Assembly (NCBI RefSeq): GCF_026344135.1
Contig: NZ_JAPKNA010000003.1
Location: 372,001 to 436,000, forward strand
Length of the DNA stretch: 64,000 nt
Direction of reading: 5' to 3'
DNA from: Alcaligenes parafaecalis
GTDB lineage: Bacteria > Pseudomonadota > Gammaproteobacteria > Burkholderiales > Burkholderiaceae_B
Part shown: piece after piece, positions 42,484 through 51,549 of the stretch
Layout: every line of letters starts with the position of its first letter
Numbering within the stretch: the stretch's first letter is position 1
Translations under genes and position numbers: made by a program
Notes under the pieces: generated by a model
Database searches by the model: none
Seen by the model: the letters and a program-made list of their open reading frames with translations, nothing else
Told to the model about the DNA's origin: nothing

Positions 42484-43575
42484 ATGAATGTTCGCGAGTA
42501 TTACCATCAGGCTTTAGCGGAAAAAGGCTACCGTGCCGACCAGGCACAGGAGCAAGCTATAGACCGGCTGCAACGCTATTACGACGAGTGGGTGGAGTAC
42601 CGCAAAATGCGCTCCAGCACCTTGCGTCGCATGTTTTCCCGTCCGGAGGTGCCGCGTGGCGTGTACCTGTGGGGGGGCGTAGGGCGTGGCAAGAGCTTCC
42701 TGATGGACGCGTTTTACCTGACGGTGCCGCTCAAGCGCAAAACCCGGATTCACTTCCACGAGTTTATGCGTGGCGTGCACAAGGAGCTGAATCAGGTCAA
42801 AGGCATGAGCGACCCCCTGGATGAAGTCGCCAAACGTATCGCCAAGCGTTATCGCCTGATCTGTTTTGACGAGTTTCACGTCTCGGATGTGGCAGATGCC
42901 ATGATTCTGTACAAGCTGCTGCTGGGCCTGTTCGAGCGCGGCACGTCCTTTGTCATGACCTCCAACTACGAGCCATCCACGCTGTACCCGGAAGGTTTAC
43001 ATCGTGACCGGATTCTGCCCGCGATTGCGCTGATCCAGAAGAATATGGACATCATGAACGTGGATACGGGCGTAGATTACCGCCGCCGCGCTCTGGAGCA
43101 GGTCAAAACCTATCTGACTCCGCTGGGCCCTGATACGACGGCAGAGCTGCAATCCATGTTCTCTTCCTTGTCGGATACGGCTCCACTGGAACCTGTGCTG
43201 ACCATTGAGAACCGTGAGGTGAAGGCCGTGGCCTTGTCAGGTTCGGCCGTCTGGTTTGATTTCGAGACCCTATGCGTTAGTGCACGCTCGCAGAACGACT
43301 ATCTGGAACTGGCCAACCGTTTCCAGACTGTGATCCTGTCCGATGTCCCTCGGATGACGGCCCGTGATGCTTCTGCAGCGCGACGCTTCACCTGGCTGGT
43401 GGATGTTTTTTACGATCACAAAGTCAAATTTATTATGTCCGCGGCTGTGCCCGAGGAAGAGTTGTATGTAGATGGCCCCATGGCCAATGAGTTCCACCGT
43501 ACTGTCTCGCGTTTGATGGAAATGCAATCGCGCGAGTACCTGGAGTCAGAGCGGCGCCAGGCAGTTATTTTGTAG
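42484..43575 (+). CDS. zapE: ZapE/AFG1-type cell-division ATPase
   Basis: 363 residues. Walker A is GVGRGKSF within GVYLWGGVGRGKSFLMDAFY. Walker B-like LICFDEFHVSDVADAM follows, and SNYEPSTLYPEGLHRDRILP is a family block. AFG1/ZapE proteins are ATPases; E. coli ZapE associates with the divisome and affects Z-ring stability. It lies after the suc operon, a neighbourhood seen in related genomes, and before trpS. Confidence 0.94.
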   Translation: MNVREYYHQALAEKGYRADQAQEQAIDRLQRYYDEWVEYRKMRSSTLRRMFSRPEVPRGVYLWGGVGRGKSFLMDAFYLTVPLKRKTRIHFHEFMRGVHKELNQVKGMSDPLDEVAKRIAKRYRLICFDEFHVSDVADAMILYKLLLGLFERGTSFVMTSNYEPSTLYPEGLHRDRILPAIALIQKNMDIMNVDTGVDYRRRALEQVKTYLTPLGPDTTAELQSMFSSLSDTAPLEPVLTIENREVKAVALSGSAVWFDFETLCVSARSQNDYLELANRFQTVILSDVPRMTARDASAARRFTWLVDVFYDHKVKFIMSAAVPEEELYVDGPMANEFHRTVSRLMEMQSREYLESERRQAVIL

Positions 43576-43650
43576 GGCTTGGGCGCGGCCGGTGGCCAGT
43601 GCGCCTGATCCCTGACCCTGACACGTAGTTTTATAAGCGTATTTTTTATC

Positions 43651-44973
43651 ATGACGACACGAGTACTGACCGGCGTTACCACGACCGGTATTCCACACTT
43701 GGGCAACTATGCTGGGGCGATTCGTCCGGCTATCCGTGCTAGCCAGCAAGCCGATGTCGACGCATTTTTCTTCATGGCCGACTACCACGCCCTGATCAAA
43801 TGTGATGATCCGGAGCGCGTTGCGATCTCCCGCCGTGCGATTGCTGCTACCTGGCTGGCCTGCGGCCTGGATGTGGAGAAAGTTACGTTCTATCGTCAAT
43901 CCGATATCCCAGAAATTCCGGAATTGTCCTGGATGCTGGGCTGTGTGACCGGTAAGGGTTTGATGAACCGTGCCCATGCTTATAAAGCTTCTGTTGATAA
44001 AAATGAAGCTGCTGGTATGGAGCCCGATGATGGCGTCACCATGGGTTTGTTCAGCTACCCCGTGCTGATGGCGGCCGACATTTTGATGTTCAACGCGCAC
44101 AAAGTCCCAGTGGGCCGCGATCAGGTACAGCATCTGGAAATGGCGCGCGATATCGCCAAGAGCTTCAACCACCTGTATGGCCGTGGCAAGGAGCTGTTTG
44201 TCTTGCCTGAAGTGCAGGTAGAAGAGGACGTGGCCCTCTTGCCCGGTCTGGATGGCCGTAAGATGTCCAAGAGCTACGACAACACGATTCCTCTGTTTGA
44301 GGGTGGTGCCAAGGCACTGAAGTCGGCCATTGCCCGTATCGTGACGGACTCCAAAGGTCCCGGCGAGTCCAAAGACCCTGACGATTCGCACCTGACGGCC
44401 TTGTACAAGGCATTTGCAACACCTGAGCAGACCCAAGTATTCCGTCAGCAGTTGATTGACGGCATGGCCTGGGGTGAAGCCAAGGATGCCTTGCACCAGT
44501 TGCTGGAAGCCATGATTGCTCCTATGCGCGACCGTTACGAAGCTTTGATGGCCCGTCCTCAAGACATTGAAGAGCTGCTGCAAGTTGGTGCGCGCAAGGC
44601 ACGAGCTTACGCAACCCCCTTCATCCATGAATTGAAGGCTGCTGTAGGCCTGCGTGATCCTTTGAGTACCGCTGCCAGCAAGTCCGAAGCCAAGGCCCGT
44701 AAAGCCCGTTTTGTGAACTTCCGCGACGAAGACGGCACCTTCCGTTTCCGCCTGCAAGATGCTGCCGGACAAGAGCTGTTCCTGTCCCGCTCCTACGCTG
44801 ACCCTAAACAGGCTGGTGTAGCGATCAAGGCATTGCAGACCGCAGCGTTTGCAGAGGTGTCCAAGCATGACGGCCAGGAGCTGCAAATCCATTGTGCTGG
44901 TGAAGAAGTCGCCCGCGTATCGGCAGATCTGCGTGATGCAGTCGAAGCTGCTTTGGATTCGATGCGTGACTAA
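43651..44973 (+). CDS. trpS: Tryptophanyl-tRNA synthetase with C-terminal YegP/DUF1508-like domain
   Basis: 440 residues. Class I signatures are TTGIPHLGN (HIGH-like) and GRKMSKSYDN (KMSKS). The core covers about 1-340 as in standard TrpRS. The roughly 90 extra C-terminal residues (about 350-440) are linked by a charged stretch (SKSEAKARKARF). They contain FVNFRDEDGTFRFRLQDAAG and SRSYADPKQAGVAIKALQ, resembling a DUF1508/YegP module. E. coli TrpRS is 334 residues. The added domain may aid tRNA binding; that is inferred. Confidence 0.95.
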   Translation: MTTRVLTGVTTTGIPHLGNYAGAIRPAIRASQQADVDAFFFMADYHALIKCDDPERVAISRRAIAATWLACGLDVEKVTFYRQSDIPEIPELSWMLGCVTGKGLMNRAHAYKASVDKNEAAGMEPDDGVTMGLFSYPVLMAADILMFNAHKVPVGRDQVQHLEMARDIAKSFNHLYGRGKELFVLPEVQVEEDVALLPGLDGRKMSKSYDNTIPLFEGGAKALKSAIARIVTDSKGPGESKDPDDSHLTALYKAFATPEQTQVFRQQLIDGMAWGEAKDALHQLLEAMIAPMRDRYEALMARPQDIEELLQVGARKARAYATPFIHELKAAVGLRDPLSTAASKSEAKARKARFVNFRDEDGTFRFRLQDAAGQELFLSRSYADPKQAGVAIKALQTAAFAEVSKHDGQELQIHCAGEEVARVSADLRDAVEAALDSMRD

Positions 44974-44990
44974 GTAGTGTGTCTGCTGCA

Positions 44991-45018
44991 GGATTGATCC
45001 TTGACTGAGGATCAATCC
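44991..45018. terminator. Hairpin between convergent trpS and acetyltransferase genes
   Basis: GGATTGATCCT / AGGATCAATCC, perfect 11-bp stem with a TGACTG loop. It lacks a strong T run but sits exactly between two convergent genes, so it probably ends one or both transcripts. Confidence 0.55.
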
Positions 45019-45049
45019 CGCGCTGAATGCAGTGAGCTTGAGTCAGGAG

Positions 45050-45694
45050 CTAGACTGTGGACTTCTGGTCCCAGTCTTTGCTGGCCAGCTCCAATGCCGC
45101 AATATCTTCTGCGCAGATCATGTCGCGCAGAGCTGTGAATTTCTCTTCCGGCCATTCATATATCTTCAGGCCCAGCAATCGTTCAATGCTTGCCTCAGCA
45201 AAGCGCTTGCGCACGGGCACAGCCGGGTTCCCGGCCACAATCGTGTACGGTGCCACGCTCTTGGTCACAATCGCACCGGAGGCCACGACAGCGCCTTCTC
45301 CAATCACTACACCGGGCATGATCATGGCCCGCATGCCGATCCAGGCACCGTCATGGATATGGGTGTCGCCTTTGCCCACATAGGCATCCGTAATCTTGTC
45401 CACGAAGGGATACAGGCTGAACCAGTCCATGCGATGGGTATGGTTACCCCCCATCAGAATCACGGCCTCGGCGCCGATACATACGTAGTCGCCAATATGT
45501 AGCTGGTCTACCGGCCATTGAGAGGTCCAGGCCTTGCGGCTGTATTCGTCTCCGTACAGGTAACGCACCACGCTTTCTTCAAAACTGCCGGTCCAGGCAT
45601 GGCTGTAGTAGCTGTGTGTGCCACGCACATGGATATTGGGGTTGGATACGGTTTCGTGCAGGAGTTCGACCTGCGACCAGTGCTTTTGCACCAT
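45050..45694 (-). CDS. CatB-like (xenobiotic) hexapeptide acetyltransferase
   Basis: 214 residues with left-handed beta-helix repeats. It shares family-specific blocks with type B chloramphenicol acetyltransferases and Vat proteins: NPNIHVRGTHSYYSHAW, IGAEAVILMGGNHTHRMDWFSLYPF (catalytic His in the GGNHTHR loop), GAWIGMRAMIMPGVVIGEGAVVASGAIVTKSVAPYTIVAGNPA. The family transfers acetyl from acetyl-CoA to hydroxyl groups of antibiotics or other small molecules. Family placement is strong; resistance activity is not proven. Monocistronic. Confidence 0.88.
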   Translation of the reverse strand: MVQKHWSQVELLHETVSNPNIHVRGTHSYYSHAWTGSFEESVVRYLYGDEYSRKAWTSQWPVDQLHIGDYVCIGAEAVILMGGNHTHRMDWFSLYPFVDKITDAYVGKGDTHIHDGAWIGMRAMIMPGVVIGEGAVVASGAIVTKSVAPYTIVAGNPAVPVRKRFAEASIERLLGLKIYEWPEEKFTALRDMICAEDIAALELASKDWDQKSTV

Positions 45695-45870
45695 GCTTCT
45701 CCTTCTGGACCTTGCTGTGCTGGATCTGGCTTTGCGCCAGTAAGGGCAAGGTGAGATGTTCGTGTTTGGGCCAGGCAGTCAGGCGCGTGTAGGAAGCTCG
45801 CTTTGTTGACGCTGATGGCGGGACTAGTCTAATGCGCTTTGAGGCGCTTTGCATTCAGGCAGGCCAAAAG

Positions 45871-45909
45871 CATCAAGCCCTGCATGAATAATTCATGCAG
45901 GGCTTGATG
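45871..45909 (-). terminator. 39-nt near-perfect inverted repeat (terminator of tex unit)
   Basis: Two 19-nt arms (from CATCAAGCCCTGC to the complementary GCAGGGCTTGATG) around one central base. It forms a very long hairpin with an AT-rich tip. On the minus strand a short TTTT follows. It lies 26 bp past the end of the unknown acidic gene. Confidence 0.7.
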
Positions 45910-45935
45910 ATGGGCTTGGGCCAGGAATACCTGTC

Positions 45936-46448
45936 TTATTCGGCAGGCTGGGCGGGAATACCCAGTTTTTCACACAGGCTCAGAATTTCGTCCAGGTTCT
46001 CGCGTTTAACGACGATAAGCTGAAATTCCTCGTCATAGCTTTGGGCAAACTCCAGCAGGCAATAGGAAGGATGAAATTCCTTCAATTGCTCGTTGGCCCA
46101 TTGGAAAAAGCCGTCCACATCCTGAAATGGCATGTCCTCGTAGGGGAAGGCGGGCAGGTCCTGGCTTTCAAACGCGGCCAGGATTTCTTCCCACAGTTCG
46201 TCCACGGTATCGGCCAGGGCCAGGTAGTCGTCCAGTTCGTAGCTGATGGCCAGGATCAGAGCGCCATCAGGGTCATGCTCCATCAGGTTCTGGGCGTGCT
46301 TGCCATATGCTTCGCCCATCGCTGCCGGGCTGGCGCTGGCTGTCAGCACGGACTGGCTGATGGCTGCAATATCCTGTTCCTTCTGATCAAATCCGGTCAG
46401 CAGATTGAGCAGACGCGTCAGTTGGGAAAGGCGCTCGGTCTCAGTCAT
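45936..46448 (-). CDS. Acidic cytosolic protein of unknown function
   Basis: 170 residues, strongly acidic, no signal or membrane segment. I do not recognise the family. It has Leu/Asp/Glu-rich helical stretches (ALADTVDELWEEILAAFESQ) and a C-terminal FQLIVVKRENLDEILSLCEKLG. The start overlaps no gene but lies three bases after the tex stop, so it is almost certainly co-translated with tex. No function is proposed. Confidence 0.8.
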   Translation of the reverse strand: MTETERLSQLTRLLNLLTGFDQKEQDIAAISQSVLTASASPAAMGEAYGKHAQNLMEHDPDGALILAISYELDDYLALADTVDELWEEILAAFESQDLPAFPYEDMPFQDVDGFFQWANEQLKEFHPSYCLLEFAQSYDEEFQLIVVKRENLDEILSLCEKLGIPAQPAE

Positions 46449-46451
46449 GGC

Positions 46452-48800
46452 TTATCTCCGAAGTTTGCTAAAGGCGGCTGCCATTGCACCTGTCGGTGCC
46501 GGTTCAGCTTGCCGGTTGGGGCGATTGTTACCGGAACGGCGCTGGGGAGCATTGCTTGTGCTGCTGGAACCACGCACCGGGGCGCTGTCGTCGTTCAGGC
46601 GCATGGTCAAACCAATACGCTTGCGGGCTATATCCACTTCCTGAACTTTAACCTTAACCGTCTGACCAACGCGAACGACATCGCGCGGGTCTTTCACAAA
46701 GGTCTCAGACAGGGCCGAGATATGGACCAGACCGTCCTGGTGCACACCGATATCCACAAAGGCACCAAAGTTGGCCACGTTGGTAACCACACCTTCCAGA
46801 ATCATGCCGGGCGTCAGATCTTTCAGGGAGTCGATGCCTTCCTGGAACTTGGCGGTGGTGAACTCAGGGCGAGGATCGCGGCCGGGCTTTTCAATTTCGT
46901 TAAAAATATCACGCACGGTCGGTAAACCAAAGCGTTCATCGGTAAAGTCCGAGGGCGACAGGCCTTTCAGTGCGCCGGACTTGCCCATGACTTCACTGGC
47001 TTCGGTTTGCAGACGCTCCAGAATACGGGCCGCCACGGGGTAGGCTTCAGGGTGAACCGAGGAGGCGTCCAAGGGATTGGCCGCACCTGGAATACGCAAA
47101 AAACCAGCGGCTTGCTCGAAGGCTTTTTCACCAAAGCGGGGCACATCACGCAATTGCTTGCGGCTTTGGAAAGCGCCGTTCTCGTCACGCCAGGTGACGA
47201 TGTTCTTGGCCAGCGTATTGTTCAGGCCGGAAACACGGGCCAGCAGGGGAGCCGAAGCTGTATTGACGTCCACACCTACCGCGTTCACACAATCTTCCAC
47301 CACGGCATCCAGGCTGCGAGCCAGTTCGCGCTGGTTCACATCGTGCTGGTACTGGCCGACACCAATGGATTTGGGGTCGATTTTGACCAGTTCGGCCAGC
47401 GGATCTTGCAGGCGGCGTGCAATGGAGACGGCACCGCGCAGGCTGACGTCCATATCAGGAAATTCCTGGGCGGCCATCTCGGAAGCGGAGTACACCGAAG
47501 CACCTGCTTCGGATACCACCACACGGGTCAGCGGCAATTGCGGGAAAGCGGACTGCAGGTCAGCGACCAGTTTCTCGGTTTCGCGCGATGCGGTGCCATT
47601 GCCAATCGCCACCAGTTCAACCTGATAACGTGTTGCCAGACCGGCCAGAGTGCGAATCGAGCCCTCGCGGTCACGGCGTGGCTCGAAGGGGTAGACGGTG
47701 GCGGTATCCAGCACTTTGCCGGTTGCATCAATCACCGCGGCTTTCACGCCGGTACGAATACCAGGGTCCAGACCCAGCACCGCTTTATTGCCAGCGGGGG
47801 CGGCCAGCAGCAGATCGCGCAGGTTGGCAGCAAACACGCGGGTAGACTCTTGCTCGGCTTCTTCACGCAGGCGGCCAATCAGCTCGGACTCAAACGCCGT
47901 CAGCAGTTTGACGCGCCAGGTCCAGCGGCAGACCTCGGCCAACCAGTGATCGCGTGGGCTGGCGTCGGCGGAGAAGTCTGCACCGATGTCAGTCAGCTCG
48001 GCCACTTTCAGCACACAAGGGTGTGGCAGCAGTTGATCTTGTTCGGGGTTCAGGCCCAGGCGCAAGTCCAGCGCCCCTTGCTGGCGACCGCGCAGCAAAG
48101 CCAGAACACGGTGGGAAGGCAGTTGACGCAGTGCTTCGTTGAAATCGAACCAGTCGCGGAATTTGTCACCGTCCTGCTCCTTGCCTTCGGCAACCTTGGA
48201 GTACAGGTGGGCAGACTTCCACAGATGGTCGCGCATGGCTTCCAGCAGATCGGCTTGCTCGGCAAAGCGCTCGGCCAGAATGTCGCGGGCACCGTCCAGG
48301 GCCGCTTTGGCCGTGTCGATTTTGGCCTCGGCATTCAGATAGCCTTCGGCCAGCGCCAGCGGGTCGGCATTGGCTTGTGCCAGGATAGCGTCCGCCAGCG
48401 GCTCCAGGCCCGCTTCGCGGGCAATCTGGGCACGGGTACGACGCTTGGGCTTGTAAGGGGCGTACAAGTCTTCCAGACGCTGCTTGGTGTCGGCCACCAG
48501 AATGGCTTGCTCCAGCTCGGGCGTCAGTTTTTCTTGCTGGCGGATCGATTCCAGAATGGCATGACGACGCGATTGCATATCGCGCAAATAGATCAGGCGC
48601 ACTTCCAGGTCACGCAGGACATTATCGTCCAGGCCGCCGGTTGCTTCTTTGCGATAACGGGCGATAAAAGGGACCGTGGCCCCGTTGTCCAAGAGCTCTA
48701 CCGTCGAGGCGGCTTGTTGGATGCGGATGTTCAGTTCAGAGGCCAGTAGCGCCAGAATCTGTTGGTGATCCTGTTGCTGGGCGAGGGTTTCCACAGTCAT
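46452..48800 (-). CDS. tex: Tex-family transcription accessory / RNA-binding protein
   Basis: 782 residues from ATG 48800 (MTVETLAQQQDHQQ). The Tex layout is clear: an N-terminal helical domain, an YqgF-like RNase H fold (AVLGLDPGIRTGVKAAVIDATGKVL), the helix-hairpin-helix region (LLARVSGLNNTLAKNIVTWRDENGAF), and a C-terminal S1 domain (PGMILEGVVTNVANFGAFVDIGVHQDGLVHISAL). The tail is basic and Pro-rich. First described in Bordetella as affecting toxin expression. Divergent from the helicase gene. The ORF extends 90 bp further upstream without a good start. Confidence 0.95.
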   Translation of the reverse strand: MTVETLAQQQDHQQILALLASELNIRIQQAASTVELLDNGATVPFIARYRKEATGGLDDNVLRDLEVRLIYLRDMQSRRHAILESIRQQEKLTPELEQAILVADTKQRLEDLYAPYKPKRRTRAQIAREAGLEPLADAILAQANADPLALAEGYLNAEAKIDTAKAALDGARDILAERFAEQADLLEAMRDHLWKSAHLYSKVAEGKEQDGDKFRDWFDFNEALRQLPSHRVLALLRGRQQGALDLRLGLNPEQDQLLPHPCVLKVAELTDIGADFSADASPRDHWLAEVCRWTWRVKLLTAFESELIGRLREEAEQESTRVFAANLRDLLLAAPAGNKAVLGLDPGIRTGVKAAVIDATGKVLDTATVYPFEPRRDREGSIRTLAGLATRYQVELVAIGNGTASRETEKLVADLQSAFPQLPLTRVVVSEAGASVYSASEMAAQEFPDMDVSLRGAVSIARRLQDPLAELVKIDPKSIGVGQYQHDVNQRELARSLDAVVEDCVNAVGVDVNTASAPLLARVSGLNNTLAKNIVTWRDENGAFQSRKQLRDVPRFGEKAFEQAAGFLRIPGAANPLDASSVHPEAYPVAARILERLQTEASEVMGKSGALKGLSPSDFTDERFGLPTVRDIFNEIEKPGRDPRPEFTTAKFQEGIDSLKDLTPGMILEGVVTNVANFGAFVDIGVHQDGLVHISALSETFVKDPRDVVRVGQTVKVKVQEVDIARKRIGLTMRLNDDSAPVRGSSSTSNAPQRRSGNNRPNRQAEPAPTGAMAAAFSKLRR

Positions 48801-48960
48801 TTCAGTTATGGGTCCATCGTTGTAAAAGGGTCTGCAAGCGCCGCATTTTGCCATAAAGACCGGCAGTGACCCAGAATTGGCAGGTATCATCTTGTATGTA
48901 TTCCACTGTGATTGTAGACAGTTCTGTCATTCGTCACCTCTCCCTTAGCGGTTTTGCCCC

Positions 48961-51015
48961 ATGTTGTTGCAGGATTATTCCGATATATTTTCCCCCCAAG
49001 GCCCACTGGCAGAGTCTGTCCCGCACTATCGTCCGCGGCAGGCTCAGTTGGAGCTGGCCCAAGCCATCAGCGAGACCGTCGCCGAGTCTGGCGTACTGAT
49101 CGCCGAGGCGGGCACAGGAACGGGCAAGACCTGGGCCTATCTGGTGCCCGTGTTCATGCAAGGCGGTAAAGCGCTGGTCTCGACCGGGACGCGTACCTTG
49201 CAGGATCAATTGTTCCGTCGGGATATTCCCCATCTGCGTAAAGCGCTGGCTTTGCCGGTCGATGTGGCCTTGCTCAAGGGCAGAAGTAATTACGTCTGTC
49301 ATTACCATCTGGAACGACTGGGGCAGGATGACCGGGCCCTGAAGTCCCGTGCGGAAATCGCTTACCTGCGTGCCATTCAGCTTTTTACCGAACGCAGCCG
49401 TAGCGGCGACAAGGGCGAGCTGGCCGAAGTCCCCGAGGATGCGGATATTTGGCACCGAGTCACTTCCACACGGGATAACTGCCTGGGTCAGGATTGTCCC
49501 TTTGTGCGCGACTGCTTTGTGATGAAAGCGCGCCGCCATGCCCAGGATGCGGATGTGGTGGTGGTGAACCACGCCCTGTTCATGGCCGATCTGGCCTTGC
49601 GCGAAGAGGGGGTGACGGACTTGCTGCCCAGCGTGGATCTGGTGGTGTTTGATGAAGCACACCAATTGCCCGACGTGGCCACCCGTTTTCTGGGTAGCAG
49701 CGTGTCCTTGTATCAATTGACGGATTTGTGTCGACAGATTGAAGTGGCGGGTCTGGCTCAGGCGCGAGAGACGGTGGACTGGAGTCAGGTCGCCCGCAAG
49801 CTGGAACAAGCGGCTCGGGACTTGCATCTGCGTACCGCCTCGCTGGCCGCGCAGGGTGGCCGTGCCACCTTCCAGGCCTTGCCCGAACCAGAACGCTTTG
49901 ACGAGGCGCTGGAACAACTGCTGGAAACCTTCGACAAGGTCATCAAGATGCTGGCTATGGTGGCTGAACGCCATCCTGATCTGGCGGCTGCGCATAAAAG
50001 TGCACTGGAATTGCGGGCACGCTTGTTTCAGTGGAGTCAGCCAGATCGCCAGGGCCGCCACGCGTATCTGCCTGAAAGCGAAAAAGACGATGATCAGCCT
50101 GACGAGTTTGTGCGTTGGGTAGAAAGCGGCCAGCACTATCTGCGTTTGCATAGTGCGCCTTTGTCCGTGGCCAAGATTTTCTCGCGCTACAGAGGCAAAG
50201 AGCAGTCCTGGGTGCTGACTTCGGCCACGCTTTCTGTACATGGTGACTTCAATCACTTCAAACGGCAGTTGGGCTTGTTTGACGCCCGTACCGAATCCTG
50301 GGCCTCGCCTTTTGATTACCCCAATCAAGCGCTGTTCTATGTGCCCAGTACCTTGCCGCTGCCTAGCCACCCGAATTTCAACCAGGCCTTTGTCGACGCG
50401 CTGATGCCTTTGATCAAAGCCGGGCAGGGCGGTGTGCTGGTGCTCTGTACGACCTTGCGCTCGGTAGAGCGGATTGCGGATATGTTGCGTGATCGTTTTG
50501 ATCAGGAAGACATAGAGCGTAATGTGCTGCGCCAAGGGGAGCGTTCACGGCAAGTGCTGCTGGACGAATTCCGTGCGCGCGGCAATGCCGTGCTGGTGGG
50601 TAGTGCCAGCTTCTGGGAAGGGATTGACCTGCCTGGGGATGCTTTGACCCTGGTCGCTATCGACAAGCTGCCCTTTGCGCCACCGGATGATCCCGTGCTG
50701 GAAGCGCGTATCAAGGAGTGCAAGGATCGAGGTGGTAATCCCTTTATGGAATACCAACTGCCAGAGGCTGCAATTGCCTTGAAACAAGGGGCTGGCCGCC
50801 TGATTCGTACTGAACGCGATTGGGGTGTGCTGCTGGTGGGCGATACCCGTATTGTTGAAAAACCCTATGGGAAATTATTGTGGCGTGGCTTGCCACCCTT
50901 TGCCCGTACCCGTGATCCTGCGCGTGCGTTGGCGTTTCTGCGGGAGCAGAAGGCCAAACGGCAGAGTGCCCAAGTAAGCGATGTGGAGCTGAATGACAGC
51001 TCGGAGCAGGCTTGA
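48961..51015 (+). CDS. ATP-dependent helicase, DinG/YoaA (XPD-like) family
   Basis: 684 residues. Walker A is AEAGTGTGKTWAYLVP, the DEAH box is VVFDEAHQLPD. The four Fe-S cluster cysteines are in NYVCHYHLERL and CLGQDCPFVRDC. Motifs V-VI are ARGNAVLVGSASFWEGIDLPGD and GAGRLIRTERDWG. It is an SF2 5'-3' DNA helicase with a 4Fe-4S cluster. Length lies between E. coli YoaA and DinG, and the lack of an N-terminal exonuclease fits YoaA. Likely role in damaged-DNA or replication-fork processing. Confidence 0.93.
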   Translation: MLLQDYSDIFSPQGPLAESVPHYRPRQAQLELAQAISETVAESGVLIAEAGTGTGKTWAYLVPVFMQGGKALVSTGTRTLQDQLFRRDIPHLRKALALPVDVALLKGRSNYVCHYHLERLGQDDRALKSRAEIAYLRAIQLFTERSRSGDKGELAEVPEDADIWHRVTSTRDNCLGQDCPFVRDCFVMKARRHAQDADVVVVNHALFMADLALREEGVTDLLPSVDLVVFDEAHQLPDVATRFLGSSVSLYQLTDLCRQIEVAGLAQARETVDWSQVARKLEQAARDLHLRTASLAAQGGRATFQALPEPERFDEALEQLLETFDKVIKMLAMVAERHPDLAAAHKSALELRARLFQWSQPDRQGRHAYLPESEKDDDQPDEFVRWVESGQHYLRLHSAPLSVAKIFSRYRGKEQSWVLTSATLSVHGDFNHFKRQLGLFDARTESWASPFDYPNQALFYVPSTLPLPSHPNFNQAFVDALMPLIKAGQGGVLVLCTTLRSVERIADMLRDRFDQEDIERNVLRQGERSRQVLLDEFRARGNAVLVGSASFWEGIDLPGDALTLVAIDKLPFAPPDDPVLEARIKECKDRGGNPFMEYQLPEAAIALKQGAGRLIRTERDWGVLLVGDTRIVEKPYGKLLWRGLPPFARTRDPARALAFLREQKAKRQSAQVSDVELNDSSEQA

Positions 51016-51044
51016 AAATATTCCTCGTATTCCGTCTATTAAAA

Positions 51045-51524
51045 CTAGGGCAAGGACTCGTCTGCCACGATGTCCTCTGCCACCAAACCCCATAAAAACA
51101 GGCTGGGCGTGCCAGCGCCTTCCAGGCTGCCCTCTATCTGCTGAAGAACGGACATGACGGCGCTGCGATTGCTGACTGCCTCAAATGCTTCCCGAGTGAT
51201 AGGCGCAAACCAGCCTTTTTTGAGTACCGCCACTGCCATTGCCAGTGCGACGGAAAACACATGCTGGCCCAGCATGGGGACTTTAACCGTCTCACCTGCA
51301 CGGTTGTACACATCAAACATCTGCTCTTCGTCGGGTAAGGCGGCACCCAGACGCCAGGCTAGTGCTAGCCCGAAAGCCTCGGGAATCATCACGCAAAGCT
51401 TGGTTGCTCGTACTTCTGACAGGCCGCTGGCTTGCAGTTGGGCGATGCACTCCTCGATGCTTTGATCTTTTGCCAGCACAGGAATGGCTTGCAGTACCAG
51501 CGTTTCTGCTTGTTCGTGATTCAT
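51045..51524 (-). CDS. Hypothetical cytosolic protein
   Basis: 159 residues from ATG 51524 (MNHEQAETLVLQAIPVLAKDQSIEECI). No signal peptide. It reads as mainly helical, with one hydrophobic stretch (VFSVALAMAVAVLKKGWF) that is borderline for a membrane segment. I do not recognise the family. It is 25 bp downstream of the HxlR gene on the same strand and may be co-transcribed. It ends 29 bp from the convergent helicase gene. Confidence 0.7.
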   Translation of the reverse strand: MNHEQAETLVLQAIPVLAKDQSIEECIAQLQASGLSEVRATKLCVMIPEAFGLALAWRLGAALPDEEQMFDVYNRAGETVKVPMLGQHVFSVALAMAVAVLKKGWFAPITREAFEAVSNRSAVMSVLQQIEGSLEGAGTPSLFLWGLVAEDIVADESLP

Positions 51525-51549
51525 GGTCTTGTGACTCAGTAACTCTATA

